Below the pieces are notes generated by a model. That model ran no database searches. It was not told the DNA's origin and worked only from the letters and a program-made list of their open reading frames with translations. From Bacteroidales bacterium 6E (GTDB taxonomy: Bacteria; Bacteroidota; Bacteroidia; Bacteroidales; Prolixibacteraceae), in the NCBI GenBank assembly GCA_001270045.2, contig DF970673.1, positions 71,209 to 135,208 of the forward strand: 64,000 bases of DNA, written 5' to 3'. Below are positions 26,553 through 35,872 of the stretch, piece by piece (position 1 is the first letter of the stretch; the number at the start of each line of letters is the position of its first letter). The position numbers and the translations under genes were made by a program.

Positions 26553-29500
26553 ATGAAAAAATTTACTAGATTTTTCTTGCTCGGAGAACGCAGCGTTGGG
26601 CTGTTTCTTCGAAAAATTGGCTTAAGCTTGGTTGTGCTACTCTTTGCTCTTGCGTCGTTCGCTCAAGGTGAAGCTCAGAGTACACTCGAAGTTTGGGCTA
26701 AAGATGCCTCATTCTGTTATCAGGAGGATAACATGTATGAGGTTGACATTACGATGAAGGATTTCATCGCCATTCACCAGTTAGACCTCAAGTTGAATTT
26801 CAATGGTACACAATTCAGCTATGTGGGTACAACCTGGAAACATGCGTTGTTATCATCGATGACCGCCACTGCCAGCGGTAATGTGATTACTATTGCGTTT
26901 ACTGCCGGTACTACTCCCGTGACAATCCTGGAGAGTGATAACGCTGAGGGCGGAATTAAGGTTGCAACTTTAAGGTTTTCCTTGAATAACACTCCTTATT
27001 TCTATTCTGCCAACAGTGTTAATTCATTTACCAACGGTTTGACCTGGGGTGACACCAAATATAAAAATAACGCAGTACAAGACTGGATCTTAACTTACGC
27101 CAAGTTTAATGGAAATCTTAAAGTTGACCAGAAATGGGCTAGCGTTGAGGTAGACGTCGAAGCTGCTGATTGCTTTGGTGGAAATGCCGTTGCTACCGTA
27201 TCTGTTCCTGCCAATGCTGCAGGAATGCTGTATTCATGGAATGGTGATACATTTACCTCTAATACATCTACCAATGTAGTTTCTCCTTCGGTTGACCAGC
27301 AGGTTGTTGTGAAGGATGCTACAGGTTGTATTTCCTATATCGAGACTTTCGATGTCGAAGGTCCCGCTGTTGTTTCATTTGAAACAGAAGAAGAAGTTTC
27401 TGTTAATTGTCCTGGTGGACATGGTGATATCGAAATTTTCGCCACTGGCGGAACATCTGCCTATACATACTATGTGGTTCCTGCCGCTTCATGGAGTTTA
27501 ACCATGACAGCCACCCAGCTTGCCAATTTCGATTCTCCGATCAATATCTTCCAGAAACCTGAAGGAACTTATATGGTTGCCGTTCAGGACAAGAATGGTT
27601 GTGTTGATCTTACCAAAGCTGAAAGTTGGACAATGGTTAGTGTTTTTGATGAACTTGATGCTTTTGCATCAACTGTAACATTTACTGATGCTACCTGCAA
27701 TAACAATGATGGTACTTTTACTGTTGCCTTAACTGGTGGCACTGCTTTCGAGAATGGTTATAACATCTATATTAATAATGTATATGTTACCAGAGCTTCA
27801 TCGATTACCCGCAACAACCTGACAACTGGTGATTATACCGTAATGTTCCAGGATGCCAACGGATGTACTCATTCAGAAGTTATTGAAATTGACCGTCCTG
27901 ATCCTATCACTTTTGACCTGACTTGGGAAGATACCGGTTGCCAGGAAAATGAAGGCAGCATTACCGTTTCCAATGTTGAAGGTGGAGTTGGTCCATATAC
28001 CATTCAGTATACCACAGTTCTTCCTTGGGCTACTGCTACTACCCATAATGGTGTAGGTCTTGTTGCTGATAATCTGGAAGCCGGAATTTATTACGTTCGC
28101 GTAATGGATGCTACCGGATGTGTCGGTTACTGGTCAAACGAACAGGGTGACGATGCAGTCAAGGTTCTGGATACTGACTTTGATATCACTTATGCACCCA
28201 TTTCTTGCTATGGTGGTGAAACTACAGTTACCATTTCTGTAATTACAGGAAGCGGCAATCATGAGCTTCTTTTCAGCAATGATGGTACTACCTGGGTAGA
28301 AGAAGGTGAATTTGAAGTTGAATCCTTTACAGCTCTGGATACTGTCTTGACTTACTGGGCGATGGACGTTACCGCTGACAGTTGTGTAGTTACTTTTTCT
28401 GTAGAAGTTGAACAACCCGCTCCTCTGTCTGCTTATATCGTTCCTTACCTTACCCTTCCTCCAACTTGTCCGGAAGGTACCGACGGTAACCTGGCTATCC
28501 AGGTAAGTGGTGGTACTCCTCTGACTGGCGGAAAATACAAATTCAAAATTGATGAAGGAAATTATGTGACCAGCAATGCGCTATTTACATTCCTAATTGA
28601 CAATAAGCCTCACGATATTCTTATCGAAGATGCCAATGGCTGTACTTATGAACTGACTTTCGACTTCCCGGATTTCAAAAACAAAATCTCTTTCCAGGAT
28701 ACCATCTGGACCAGCTGTCCTATGGACAAGGTAAACCTTTTCAACGGTATTCCTGAAACTTGTGCTGAAACTGCATTTGGTTTCTGTGTTGACGGTGTTG
28801 ACATGGACAATGCATATTTCAATATCTGGGAAAGCCAGTGGCATGGTGTTCCGCTCGAACACTTCCTGCCTTCAAGCATGGAAAATCTGGAAGATTACCT
28901 GCCTCTCGCAAAAGCATATCTGACCAGTTTGGGTATGACCGAATTCGATGTTGACGCTTTGATTGCTGAAGTGATGACCTGGGGTGACCTGGAGCAACTT
29001 CCGGCTCTTCTCGAAGAATTAAACATTGAAGTTTATGGAATTGATGACATTACCGAAGCTTCTGTTGAACAGTTAGTTGAATGGATGTCTTCCATGAATT
29101 TTGAATATTCATACTGGACTTCAGATCAAGGCTGGAAATATGCAATTACCCAGGGTGTTCAGCCACTTCGCAACCCCATGTTGTATTACAGTGCCACTGC
29201 TACTACGCCTGATGCCATTTATGCTGAAGGTCATTTAATGAACCATACCACCGCTCTTGGTGCTGGTACATATTATATTGTAGCACGCGATGAGTTTGGT
29301 TGCTATTCTAATGTTGAAAAGGTTGTTATCATTGAACCTGCTCAACTCGAAGTCACTTTGGCTGAAGATGCAGCTGGTTGCTTTGGTGCAACTGACGGTG
29401 TGATCACCATTACTGCAGAAAATGGAAGCGACACGGTTATTCCTGGAACTCCATTTGGAAATCCAACATTGCAGTATGCAGTTGTTAACAATCCCGCTAT

Positions 29501-32500
29501 TTTCAACGTACCAAACTGGTATGCCGGACAGGTAACCTGGTTACCAATGGATTCAAATCCAAAAACTCTGACTGTGCAGGCTGGTACTTATTATATCGCA
29601 GTACGTGACTATTGTGCCATTGATCATCCAGAATTGATTGTGATCAACAGCATTACAATTGATGGTGCTGATGAACTGATCGTTGATACTGAATCTGTTA
29701 TTATCAAGAATGTTACTTGTAACATTGACGGTGACGAAAATGGTCCATCCAATGATGGTCACATCATGGTTCCTGCAACTGCTGTAACAGGCGGATATGG
29801 TAACTATACCTTCACTCTGGATGTTGTTACGTATGAAGCTTCTTTGAAATCTGCAAGTGTTGTTGACAGGTTCCCGGAAAGCAATTCAACTGGTGTCTTC
29901 ACCAATCTGGCTGCCGGAACTTATACTTTGACCGTAACCGATGACCATGGTTGCTATACCGTTGAGGAATTTGAAGTTACCCAACCGGATGCATTCAGGC
30001 TCGAAACTGCTGTTGCATATCCTAGCTGTTTCAACGAACATGATGGATTCATTCGCTACATGATTTATGGCGGTACTGGTCCTTTCCAGGAAACTACCAA
30101 CAATGTTGGCGAATTTGAAAACGTAAATTTGATTCCCGAAAATCGTTGGGTAAGTGTTGAAAACGGTGAAGTATTCCATGATTTCCTTGCTTTCGACCGT
30201 AGGGTCCGCAACGGTCATTACGAAATCTATGTTCGTGATGCCAATGGTTGTGTGTATGGTCCTGTAAAGGTTCAGGTTCTTCAACCTGCACAATTGGGAG
30301 CCACCACTTCTGCTACTGCAGTTAGTTGCGTAAGCCAGAACGGAAGCATTAATCCTGTTGTAAATGATGGTACCATTACTGTTATGCCTTCAGGTGGTTG
30401 GAATAAAGCCGGTGACGGATATGTTTATACCATCCAGCTTCTCCAGGGTACTACCGTTAAGGGTACTGTTACCCAGGATGTTGCAGCTTCTTATACCTTT
30501 ACTGGCCTGACAGCTGGCAATTACACTGTTAAAATTGTTGAGAAAAATGCTTCTTTACCATGGCAGTTGCCAATAATTGCATCTGATCCTGATTACTTTG
30601 CTAAATTCCATGATTATGCTTCACAGCTGCCATGGCAGAATCCTGATGCAAACTGCTTCTATACTTCACCTGTCATTACTGTTGGTCAACCTGAACCAAT
30701 TGACTATGACATTGAATTCAACTCTGTTGTATGCCGTAATACCGCTACTGGTTCAATCGAATTGACCAATGTAACTGGTGGTACTGCACCTTATTGGTTC
30801 GCAATTTCCGGTCCTGTTGGATCAGGTTATGAAGCCAATCCTCTTACTACTTCAACTGCATGGAAACCATTGTTAGGTGATGATGAATACACCTGGACTG
30901 GTTTGATCCATGGTCACTACAACATCTATATTAAAGATGCTGAAGGTTGTACCATCTTCCGTGAATCTGGTGAAGTCAATAATGTTGACTCGCTGACCGT
31001 CAATATGAAGCTCAATGAAAACGCACAGTGCTTCGAAGGTCTTGGCGAAATCGAGGTTATCGCTGGTGGTGGTGTCGGTGGATATAAATATGCTGTATCT
31101 TCCAATACTTACAATTTCAATACTCTTGGAGAAAGTGGTCTTGTATGGCAAGATTCACCTGTGTTCGAAAAACCTGCCGGTGTTTGGGTTGGTTATGTAA
31201 AAGACGCCAATGGATGTATCCAAGGTGGTCCAACTACCAAAACTGGTGTTGTTATCCAGAACCACAGGGTTACCATTCTTGAACCTGCTGAGGTTGTTGC
31301 TACAACCAGAACCAGTACCGCTGCTCTCTGTTATGATGACGCTTCCGGCAAGATCAATATCTCTGGCATTTCTGGTGGTAATGGTGGAAAATATTCCGCT
31401 CGTGTAACCGGTAATGATTTCAGTGGTGCTGCCGTGGATAAATTCTATACAGCTGCCAATGTAAGCGATGTTGCCCTTACTTTGACTGGCCTTAAGGCTA
31501 GCACATCGAAAGCTCCTACCGCTACTCTGACCAACGCTGACAAATATCAGGTAGTTGTTTACGATAGCGAAGGTTGCGAATCTGATGTATATTATGTAGC
31601 TGTCCACCAGCCTGAAGAGTTTGAGATTATCATCCGTGCAAAACAGGATGCATTTATCTGCTCTGATGATAAAGCTGGTCTGTTCGAAATCATCGTTGCC
31701 CGTGGTGGCACCCCATTCTCTTATGATACCAATAACAAGGGAATTTATGAGTACAAATGGGAAGCTTACACTGAAGCTGGTGTGAAAGTTGACTCATTGA
31801 CCGGTAACTGGGGATACACTTCTTCGTTCCTGGGATATGCTGACATTCATTACTATGTGACTGCCCGTGACAAGAATGGTTGTATCGCTGAAGCTGATAC
31901 TCTTGTTACTGCTCCTGCGCCTGTGGTAATTGAGGAAATCAAGGATATCTCTTGCTTCGGTGATGCTAATGCAACTGCACGCGTGACTGTCTCTGGTGAA
32001 GAAGGACGTACCTTCCAGGTTCGTACCCTGAGATTTGCCGGTAGCGAAGAATATCTGCCTTGGAGTGCTTGGTCAGAAGAGTTTGAAAGCTCTATTGAAC
32101 TGAATAGCCTCACCTATGGTAACGAAAGCGAAAAAGAAGGTCACTATAAGTTCCAGGTTCGCGACAATATGGGTTGCTTATCTGAAATTGAAACCATGAC
32201 ATTCGTTCCTGTTCAGCATGAACTCGCAATTGTTGTTACTTCTGTTGCTGGTGAATGTACCGGTGAAGTAACCGCTCTTGTAAATGGTGGTATCGCTCCT
32301 TACGATGTATACGCCAATGGTGAATTATTGATGTCTGGTGTTGCCGCCAATACTTCTGTTGCTGGTATGATTGCATCCGGTACTTATGAACTTCGTGTAG
32401 TTGATGCTCATGAATGTGAATTGGTACAGGAAGTCACAGTTGCTTCAAATCCTGTAGTTGTAAACGAAACATTTGAAGTATTCGTTGGTGAAGAAGGCCA

Positions 32501-33428
32501 ATACGTTAATGCTGAATACGGTGTTGACAGTCTGCTGAATGCATCTGATTCTCCTTATACCTTTACTTACACTACCGAAGAAGGTTGTGTTCGCACACTG
32601 GTTGTAACTGTTGTAGAAGTTGTTAGACAAGTTGCCATCGCTGACATTCAGGGTGACAGCTGGGCTTCACCTGTCGTGGGTGCCACAAGAGGTATTACTG
32701 GTACTGTTACCGGTGTTGTACCTGGAGTGGGTTACTTTGTACAGGATGCAGTAGCTCCTTGGAGCGGTATCTGGGTTGTTGATGCTGGAACTGTTGTTCT
32801 TGAAGGCAACGGTGTCCATGTAGAAGGTGTTGTAGCTGAAATTAACGAAGTAACCTCACTTGTTGGTGTGGGTACTGTTGTTAATCCTCCGCTTGCAATT
32901 ACTCCTATCAGCGTTGATTCTCCTTCAGCTGCTGCTGATGAGATGTATGAAAGCGTTCTGGTTAAGGTATCTGGTGCCCGTGCAACTGAAGTTAATCCTG
33001 ATGGAAGCTGGTCAGTATACTACGAAGAAGACGATAACATAGTTGTCGATAAACTGATCTTCGAATATGAACCAGTTGCTGGTCACTTCTATGATGTTAC
33101 CGGTATTGTATTCGGTGCATTGGATGTCTTCAAACTCGAACCGAGGAAATTGGCTGATATCCGTGACATTACTGCTACTACAGATGTAAACATCGTTGAA
33201 GGTGTTTCATTTAAAGTATATCCTAATCCGTTCAATAATGAACTGAACATTGACAACCATGACAAACTGGTTCGTGCAACTATTACCAATATTGCCGGTC
33301 AGCGCGTAATGGATGTTCAATATCCTGAGCGAGTTATCCGCACTGCCAATCTGGTTAGCGGCGTTTACGTTGTGACTCTGTTCACAGAAGACGGAATCGT
33401 CAAATCAGAAAGGATTGTTAAGAGGTAG
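26553..33428 (+). CDS. Giant SprB-repeat surface protein with T9SS sorting domain
   Basis: 2,291 residues. A long signal peptide (cleavage probably after ASFAQ, near residue 38) leads to a cohesin-like beta domain (about 44-190). Some 17 divergent SprB-type units follow (about 195-2000): each opens near a Cys, has a GGT-x-x-Y turn, a G-x-Y-x-V-x-V-x-D strand ending in xGC, and closes with a QP or EP step. About residues 774-850 form a leucine-rich helical insert. After the repeats come a small domain, a beta-barrel-like module (~2030-2210; DUF5689/OB-like) and a T9SS type A sorting domain (FKVYPNPFNNEL ... GIVKSERIVKR). Related proteins act in adhesion or gliding. Codons favour GGT, GTT, CGT and ACT, like tuf, suggesting strong expression. 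Confidence 0.9.
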   Translation: MKKFTRFFLLGERSVGLFLRKIGLSLVVLLFALASFAQGEAQSTLEVWAKDASFCYQEDNMYEVDITMKDFIAIHQLDLKLNFNGTQFSYVGTTWKHALLSSMTATASGNVITIAFTAGTTPVTILESDNAEGGIKVATLRFSLNNTPYFYSANSVNSFTNGLTWGDTKYKNNAVQDWILTYAKFNGNLKVDQKWASVEVDVEAADCFGGNAVATVSVPANAAGMLYSWNGDTFTSNTSTNVVSPSVDQQVVVKDATGCISYIETFDVEGPAVVSFETEEEVSVNCPGGHGDIEIFATGGTSAYTYYVVPAASWSLTMTATQLANFDSPINIFQKPEGTYMVAVQDKNGCVDLTKAESWTMVSVFDELDAFASTVTFTDATCNNNDGTFTVALTGGTAFENGYNIYINNVYVTRASSITRNNLTTGDYTVMFQDANGCTHSEVIEIDRPDPITFDLTWEDTGCQENEGSITVSNVEGGVGPYTIQYTTVLPWATATTHNGVGLVADNLEAGIYYVRVMDATGCVGYWSNEQGDDAVKVLDTDFDITYAPISCYGGETTVTISVITGSGNHELLFSNDGTTWVEEGEFEVESFTALDTVLTYWAMDVTADSCVVTFSVEVEQPAPLSAYIVPYLTLPPTCPEGTDGNLAIQVSGGTPLTGGKYKFKIDEGNYVTSNALFTFLIDNKPHDILIEDANGCTYELTFDFPDFKNKISFQDTIWTSCPMDKVNLFNGIPETCAETAFGFCVDGVDMDNAYFNIWESQWHGVPLEHFLPSSMENLEDYLPLAKAYLTSLGMTEFDVDALIAEVMTWGDLEQLPALLEELNIEVYGIDDITEASVEQLVEWMSSMNFEYSYWTSDQGWKYAITQGVQPLRNPMLYYSATATTPDAIYAEGHLMNHTTALGAGTYYIVARDEFGCYSNVEKVVIIEPAQLEVTLAEDAAGCFGATDGVITITAENGSDTVIPGTPFGNPTLQYAVVNNPAIFNVPNWYAGQVTWLPMDSNPKTLTVQAGTYYIAVRDYCAIDHPELIVINSITIDGADELIVDTESVIIKNVTCNIDGDENGPSNDGHIMVPATAVTGGYGNYTFTLDVVTYEASLKSASVVDRFPESNSTGVFTNLAAGTYTLTVTDDHGCYTVEEFEVTQPDAFRLETAVAYPSCFNEHDGFIRYMIYGGTGPFQETTNNVGEFENVNLIPENRWVSVENGEVFHDFLAFDRRVRNGHYEIYVRDANGCVYGPVKVQVLQPAQLGATTSATAVSCVSQNGSINPVVNDGTITVMPSGGWNKAGDGYVYTIQLLQGTTVKGTVTQDVAASYTFTGLTAGNYTVKIVEKNASLPWQLPIIASDPDYFAKFHDYASQLPWQNPDANCFYTSPVITVGQPEPIDYDIEFNSVVCRNTATGSIELTNVTGGTAPYWFAISGPVGSGYEANPLTTSTAWKPLLGDDEYTWTGLIHGHYNIYIKDAEGCTIFRESGEVNNVDSLTVNMKLNENAQCFEGLGEIEVIAGGGVGGYKYAVSSNTYNFNTLGESGLVWQDSPVFEKPAGVWVGYVKDANGCIQGGPTTKTGVVIQNHRVTILEPAEVVATTRTSTAALCYDDASGKINISGISGGNGGKYSARVTGNDFSGAAVDKFYTAANVSDVALTLTGLKASTSKAPTATLTNADKYQVVVYDSEGCESDVYYVAVHQPEEFEIIIRAKQDAFICSDDKAGLFEIIVARGGTPFSYDTNNKGIYEYKWEAYTEAGVKVDSLTGNWGYTSSFLGYADIHYYVTARDKNGCIAEADTLVTAPAPVVIEEIKDISCFGDANATARVTVSGEEGRTFQVRTLRFAGSEEYLPWSAWSEEFESSIELNSLTYGNESEKEGHYKFQVRDNMGCLSEIETMTFVPVQHELAIVVTSVAGECTGEVTALVNGGIAPYDVYANGELLMSGVAANTSVAGMIASGTYELRVVDAHECELVQEVTVASNPVVVNETFEVFVGEEGQYVNAEYGVDSLLNASDSPYTFTYTTEEGCVRTLVVTVVEVVRQVAIADIQGDSWASPVVGATRGITGTVTGVVPGVGYFVQDAVAPWSGIWVVDAGTVVLEGNGVHVEGVVAEINEVTSLVGVGTVVNPPLAITPISVDSPSAAADEMYESVLVKVSGARATEVNPDGSWSVYYEEDDNIVVDKLIFEYEPVAGHFYDVTGIVFGALDVFKLEPRKLADIRDITATTDVNIVEGVSFKVYPNPFNNELNIDNHDKLVRATITNIAGQRVMDVQYPERVIRTANLVSGVYVVTLFTEDGIVKSERIVKR

Positions 33429-33445
33429 TACCGAATTGATTGATT

Positions 33446-33476
33446 AAAAAGGGGGAGTCGTTGACTCCCCTTTTTT
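33446..33476 (+). terminator. Rho-independent terminator of the giant gene
   Basis: An 8-bp stem GGGGAGTC/GACTCCCC with a 3-nt loop (33452-33470) is followed by TTTTTT, 23 bases after the stop codon. Confidence 0.88.
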
Positions 33477-33522
33477 AGTTTTATTAAGTTTGTCTGAATA
33501 TACGAATCAACATATTTTTCCT

Positions 33523-34263
33523 ATGGATACATTGACAAACCATGTTACGATACGCAATTATCGAAATGAACCTTTGTCGGAAGAATTGATCATGCAATTG
33601 TTACACGCTGGGATTAGGGCTTCCACTACCGGGAACATGCAATGGTATAGTATAATTATAACGACCGAGACTTCCATAAAAAGGGAATTGGAATTATTAC
33701 ATTTCAATCAGGCTGCGGCTGTCACGGCTCCTGTTATTTTGACTTTTTGTGCCGACATTAACCGTTTTGGTAAATGGTGTACCTTGAATAAGGCTATCCC
33801 TGGCTACGATAATTTTATGTCGTTCCTGAATGCCTCAATTGACGCATTGCTTGTGGCACAGAATTTTTGTATCGCTGCCGAGAATTCCGGACTTGGTATT
33901 TGTTATCTGGGGACAGTAACCTATAATGCCAGCGAAATCATTCAATTGTTAAAGCTTCCCGAATTGGTGATGCCTGTGGCTTCTGTGGCTGTTGGTTGGC
34001 CCGACATATCTCCTTTGCCTGCCGATCGACTTCCATTGAAAGCGGTTGTCCATCGCAATGTATATAAGAATTATGGAGATGATGAAATTATGGAATATTA
34101 TCATTTAAAGGAACAGCAGGAATCGTCTGTCCAATATGTACGGGAAAACAAAAAGGAAACTTTGGCGCAGGTCTTTACGGATATTCGGTATAAGAAGGAA
34201 GACAATGAGAAGTACTCTGACCGTTTCATAAGTACACTTAGAGATCAAGGCTTTAATGTTTGA
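33523..34263 (+). CDS. Nitroreductase family FMN oxidoreductase (NfsA/FRP-like)
   Basis: 246 residues from MDTLTNHVTI. The FMN-binding start (IRNYRNEPLSEELIMQLL) and the RASTTGNMQWYSIII segment are typical of the NADPH-dependent nitro/flavin reductase branch; the C-terminal tail that wraps the dimer is present. It likely reduces flavins or nitro compounds with NAD(P)H in the cytoplasm; the real substrate is unknown. I start at the ATG 33523 rather than the TTG at 33490. It ends 1 base from the convergent GT2 gene, so transcripts from the two strands may overlap. Confidence 0.88.
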   Translation: MDTLTNHVTIRNYRNEPLSEELIMQLLHAGIRASTTGNMQWYSIIITTETSIKRELELLHFNQAAAVTAPVILTFCADINRFGKWCTLNKAIPGYDNFMSFLNASIDALLVAQNFCIAAENSGLGICYLGTVTYNASEIIQLLKLPELVMPVASVAVGWPDISPLPADRLPLKAVVHRNVYKNYGDDEIMEYYHLKEQQESSVQYVRENKKETLAQVFTDIRYKKEDNEKYSDRFISTLRDQGFNV

Positions 34264-34264
34264 T

Positions 34265-35005
34265 TTAGATCCGGTCGCGCTTTTTGATCAGCTTGTAGAA
34301 ATAGTATCGAATTGGGTTTGTATACTTTAACTGTTTCCAGGGGCGACTGCTATGGGGCAAATGTACTACTGGCAATCGCCTGATCAGGTAATTCTTGAAT
34401 CCTGATTTTCTGGATTGCCTGCTGATATAAATGTCAAACCAGTCTTTTTTTCCGGACAACTCTGAAAAATCATAGACCTTCATGAATTCCGTGGATATCA
34501 ATGTACAGCAGAAACTCAAACTGCGACGTGTTTCAGAAATACCTTTATCCAACTTCTTTTCACTGGCGTACGGAAAATTGTAGTGCCCTTCGGTATCGGT
34601 TGTTATGGAACCGATCAATCCTGGTTTGGTTAATCTTCTGCTCAGCTTGATCAATTCCGAAATGGTATCCCTTTTAACGATAACGTCCGATTCTACTATG
34701 ATCAGGGGAATGGAGGCCTCAACTGCCTTGTTTCTGGCAAGTTTCAATACTGTTTTGTAATTTGGGGATGGATGGTTTGTGATATCTTCAAGATGAATCA
34801 GGTTGTACCCGAATGCCGACTGATGTTCCTCAAGGTAGTTTTTAGTTTCCTTCTTGCTGAAATCATTATAAATGAAATATTCAAAGTTACCTTTTGCCTT
34901 TGAGATGGCTTCAAGAGTTAACCTGACGGTATCCAGTGAATCTTTAACCGGTGTTATGATGATGGCTTCCGTTTTCAATGGTTTTTTCCCTTCAGTGTCA
35001 TTCAT
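34265..35005 (-). CDS. Glycosyltransferase family 2 protein
   Basis: 246 residues with a GT-A N-terminal half: AIIITPVKDSLDTVRLTLEAI, then FIYNDFSKKET, and a DXD-like ESDVIVKRDT after PLIIV. The C-terminal part (SFCCTLISTEFMKVYDFS ... KKDWFDIYISRQSRKSGF) resembles the acceptor side of sugar transferases that read an acceptor Asp. It has no membrane helix. It overlaps the SDR gene by 4 bases (ATGA), so the two are translated together; whether they share a pathway is unclear. Donor and acceptor are unknown. Confidence 0.8.
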   Translation of the reverse strand: MNDTEGKKPLKTEAIIITPVKDSLDTVRLTLEAISKAKGNFEYFIYNDFSKKETKNYLEEHQSAFGYNLIHLEDITNHPSPNYKTVLKLARNKAVEASIPLIIVESDVIVKRDTISELIKLSRRLTKPGLIGSITTDTEGHYNFPYASEKKLDKGISETRRSLSFCCTLISTEFMKVYDFSELSGKKDWFDIYISRQSRKSGFKNYLIRRLPVVHLPHSSRPWKQLKYTNPIRYYFYKLIKKRDRI

Positions 35006-35766
35006 TGCGGTGTGCGGTTAAAATCACGTGAATAGGCTTGTGCTGTTGGCATAATCAAAATGTCGTCGATGTTTACGTGTGCTGGCCTTGTTATAATGAA
35101 CAGGATAGTTTCGGCGATATCTTCTGCCATGAGAGGTGTAAAACCTTTATAAACCTCATTTGCCCTTTGGGAATCCCCTTTAAAACGAACGGTAGAAAAT
35201 TCGGTATTTACTGCTCCGGGTGCAATGGAGCTGACTTTAATACCGTAAGGCAGCATTTCGAGCCTCATAGCCTTTGTAAGTGACTGGACTGCATGTTTGG
35301 TCGCACAGTAAACGTTTCCCATGGGATAGGTCTCTTTACCGGCGATAGATGATATATTGACTATGTGGCCCGATTCCCTTTCAATCATCATGGGAGAGAT
35401 CTGCCTTGTCATATATATAAGCCCCTTGATATTGGTGTCAATCATTCTTTCCCAGTCATCTAGATCTCCGTTCTGGACCGGATTCAGACCCACGGCAAGT
35501 CCGGCATTGTTGATCAGTATGTCAACTGGTTTAAACTCCAGTGGAATGGAATTGACTGCAGCCTTCACTGCATCGGAATTCCGGATATCGAATGGGAGGA
35601 TATGTATATTAATCGGGTATTTCTGCTCCAGTTCCATTCTCATTGCGGAAAGGCGTTCAGCGCGCCTCCCGGTCAGTATCAGCCGAAAGCCCTGGGCGGC
35701 AAGAAGCCTCGCAGTTGCCATCCCGATACCTGATGTAGCCCCCGTGATCAATACATTTTTTGACAT
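35002..35766 (-). CDS. Short-chain dehydrogenase/reductase (YdfG-like)
   Basis: 254 residues from MSKNVLITGATSGIG. The NAD(P) motif TGATSGIG (residues 8-15), the NNAGLA segment and the catalytic YCATKHAVQ (Tyr-x3-Lys) with an upstream serine in VNISSIAGKE are all present. The RRAERL after the second strand suggests NADPH. The EDIAETILFIITRPAHVNID tail and the size match YdfG/Ymf-type enzymes that oxidise 3-hydroxy acids or serine. The frame opens 8 codons earlier; the chosen Met begins the fold. Confidence 0.9.
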   Translation of the reverse strand: MSKNVLITGATSGIGMATARLLAAQGFRLILTGRRAERLSAMRMELEQKYPINIHILPFDIRNSDAVKAAVNSIPLEFKPVDILINNAGLAVGLNPVQNGDLDDWERMIDTNIKGLIYMTRQISPMMIERESGHIVNISSIAGKETYPMGNVYCATKHAVQSLTKAMRLEMLPYGIKVSSIAPGAVNTEFSTVRFKGDSQRANEVYKGFTPLMAEDIAETILFIITRPAHVNIDDILIMPTAQAYSRDFNRTPQ

Positions 35767-35838
35767 CTGTGTTGCTTTGAATAAGAGCAACGAATTTAAA
35801 AAAAAAGTTTGGTGTGATGGTTTATTCTCCTACTTAAT

Positions 35839-35846
35839 TACCTTTG
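35839..35846 (+). promoter_or_regulatory. Putative -7 element (TACCTTTG)
   Basis: TACCTTTG, 27 bases before the PurL-like ATG, fits TAnnTTTG; no -33 box at the expected distance. Confidence 0.35.
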
Positions 35847-35872
35847 CTGTACCAACGACTAAAAATTATCCC

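Noticed and set aside
28134..31607. Several long minus-strand frames inside the giant gene
   Set aside because: They are antisense shadows of the biased, stop-poor plus-strand coding sequence, with no starts, signals or families of their own.
35357..35872. 172-codon N-terminal extension of the PurL-like frame
   Set aside because: It is antisense to the SDR gene and its translation (rich in Ser, Ile and Pro) shows no family match; the conserved N-terminus begins at the ATG at 35873.
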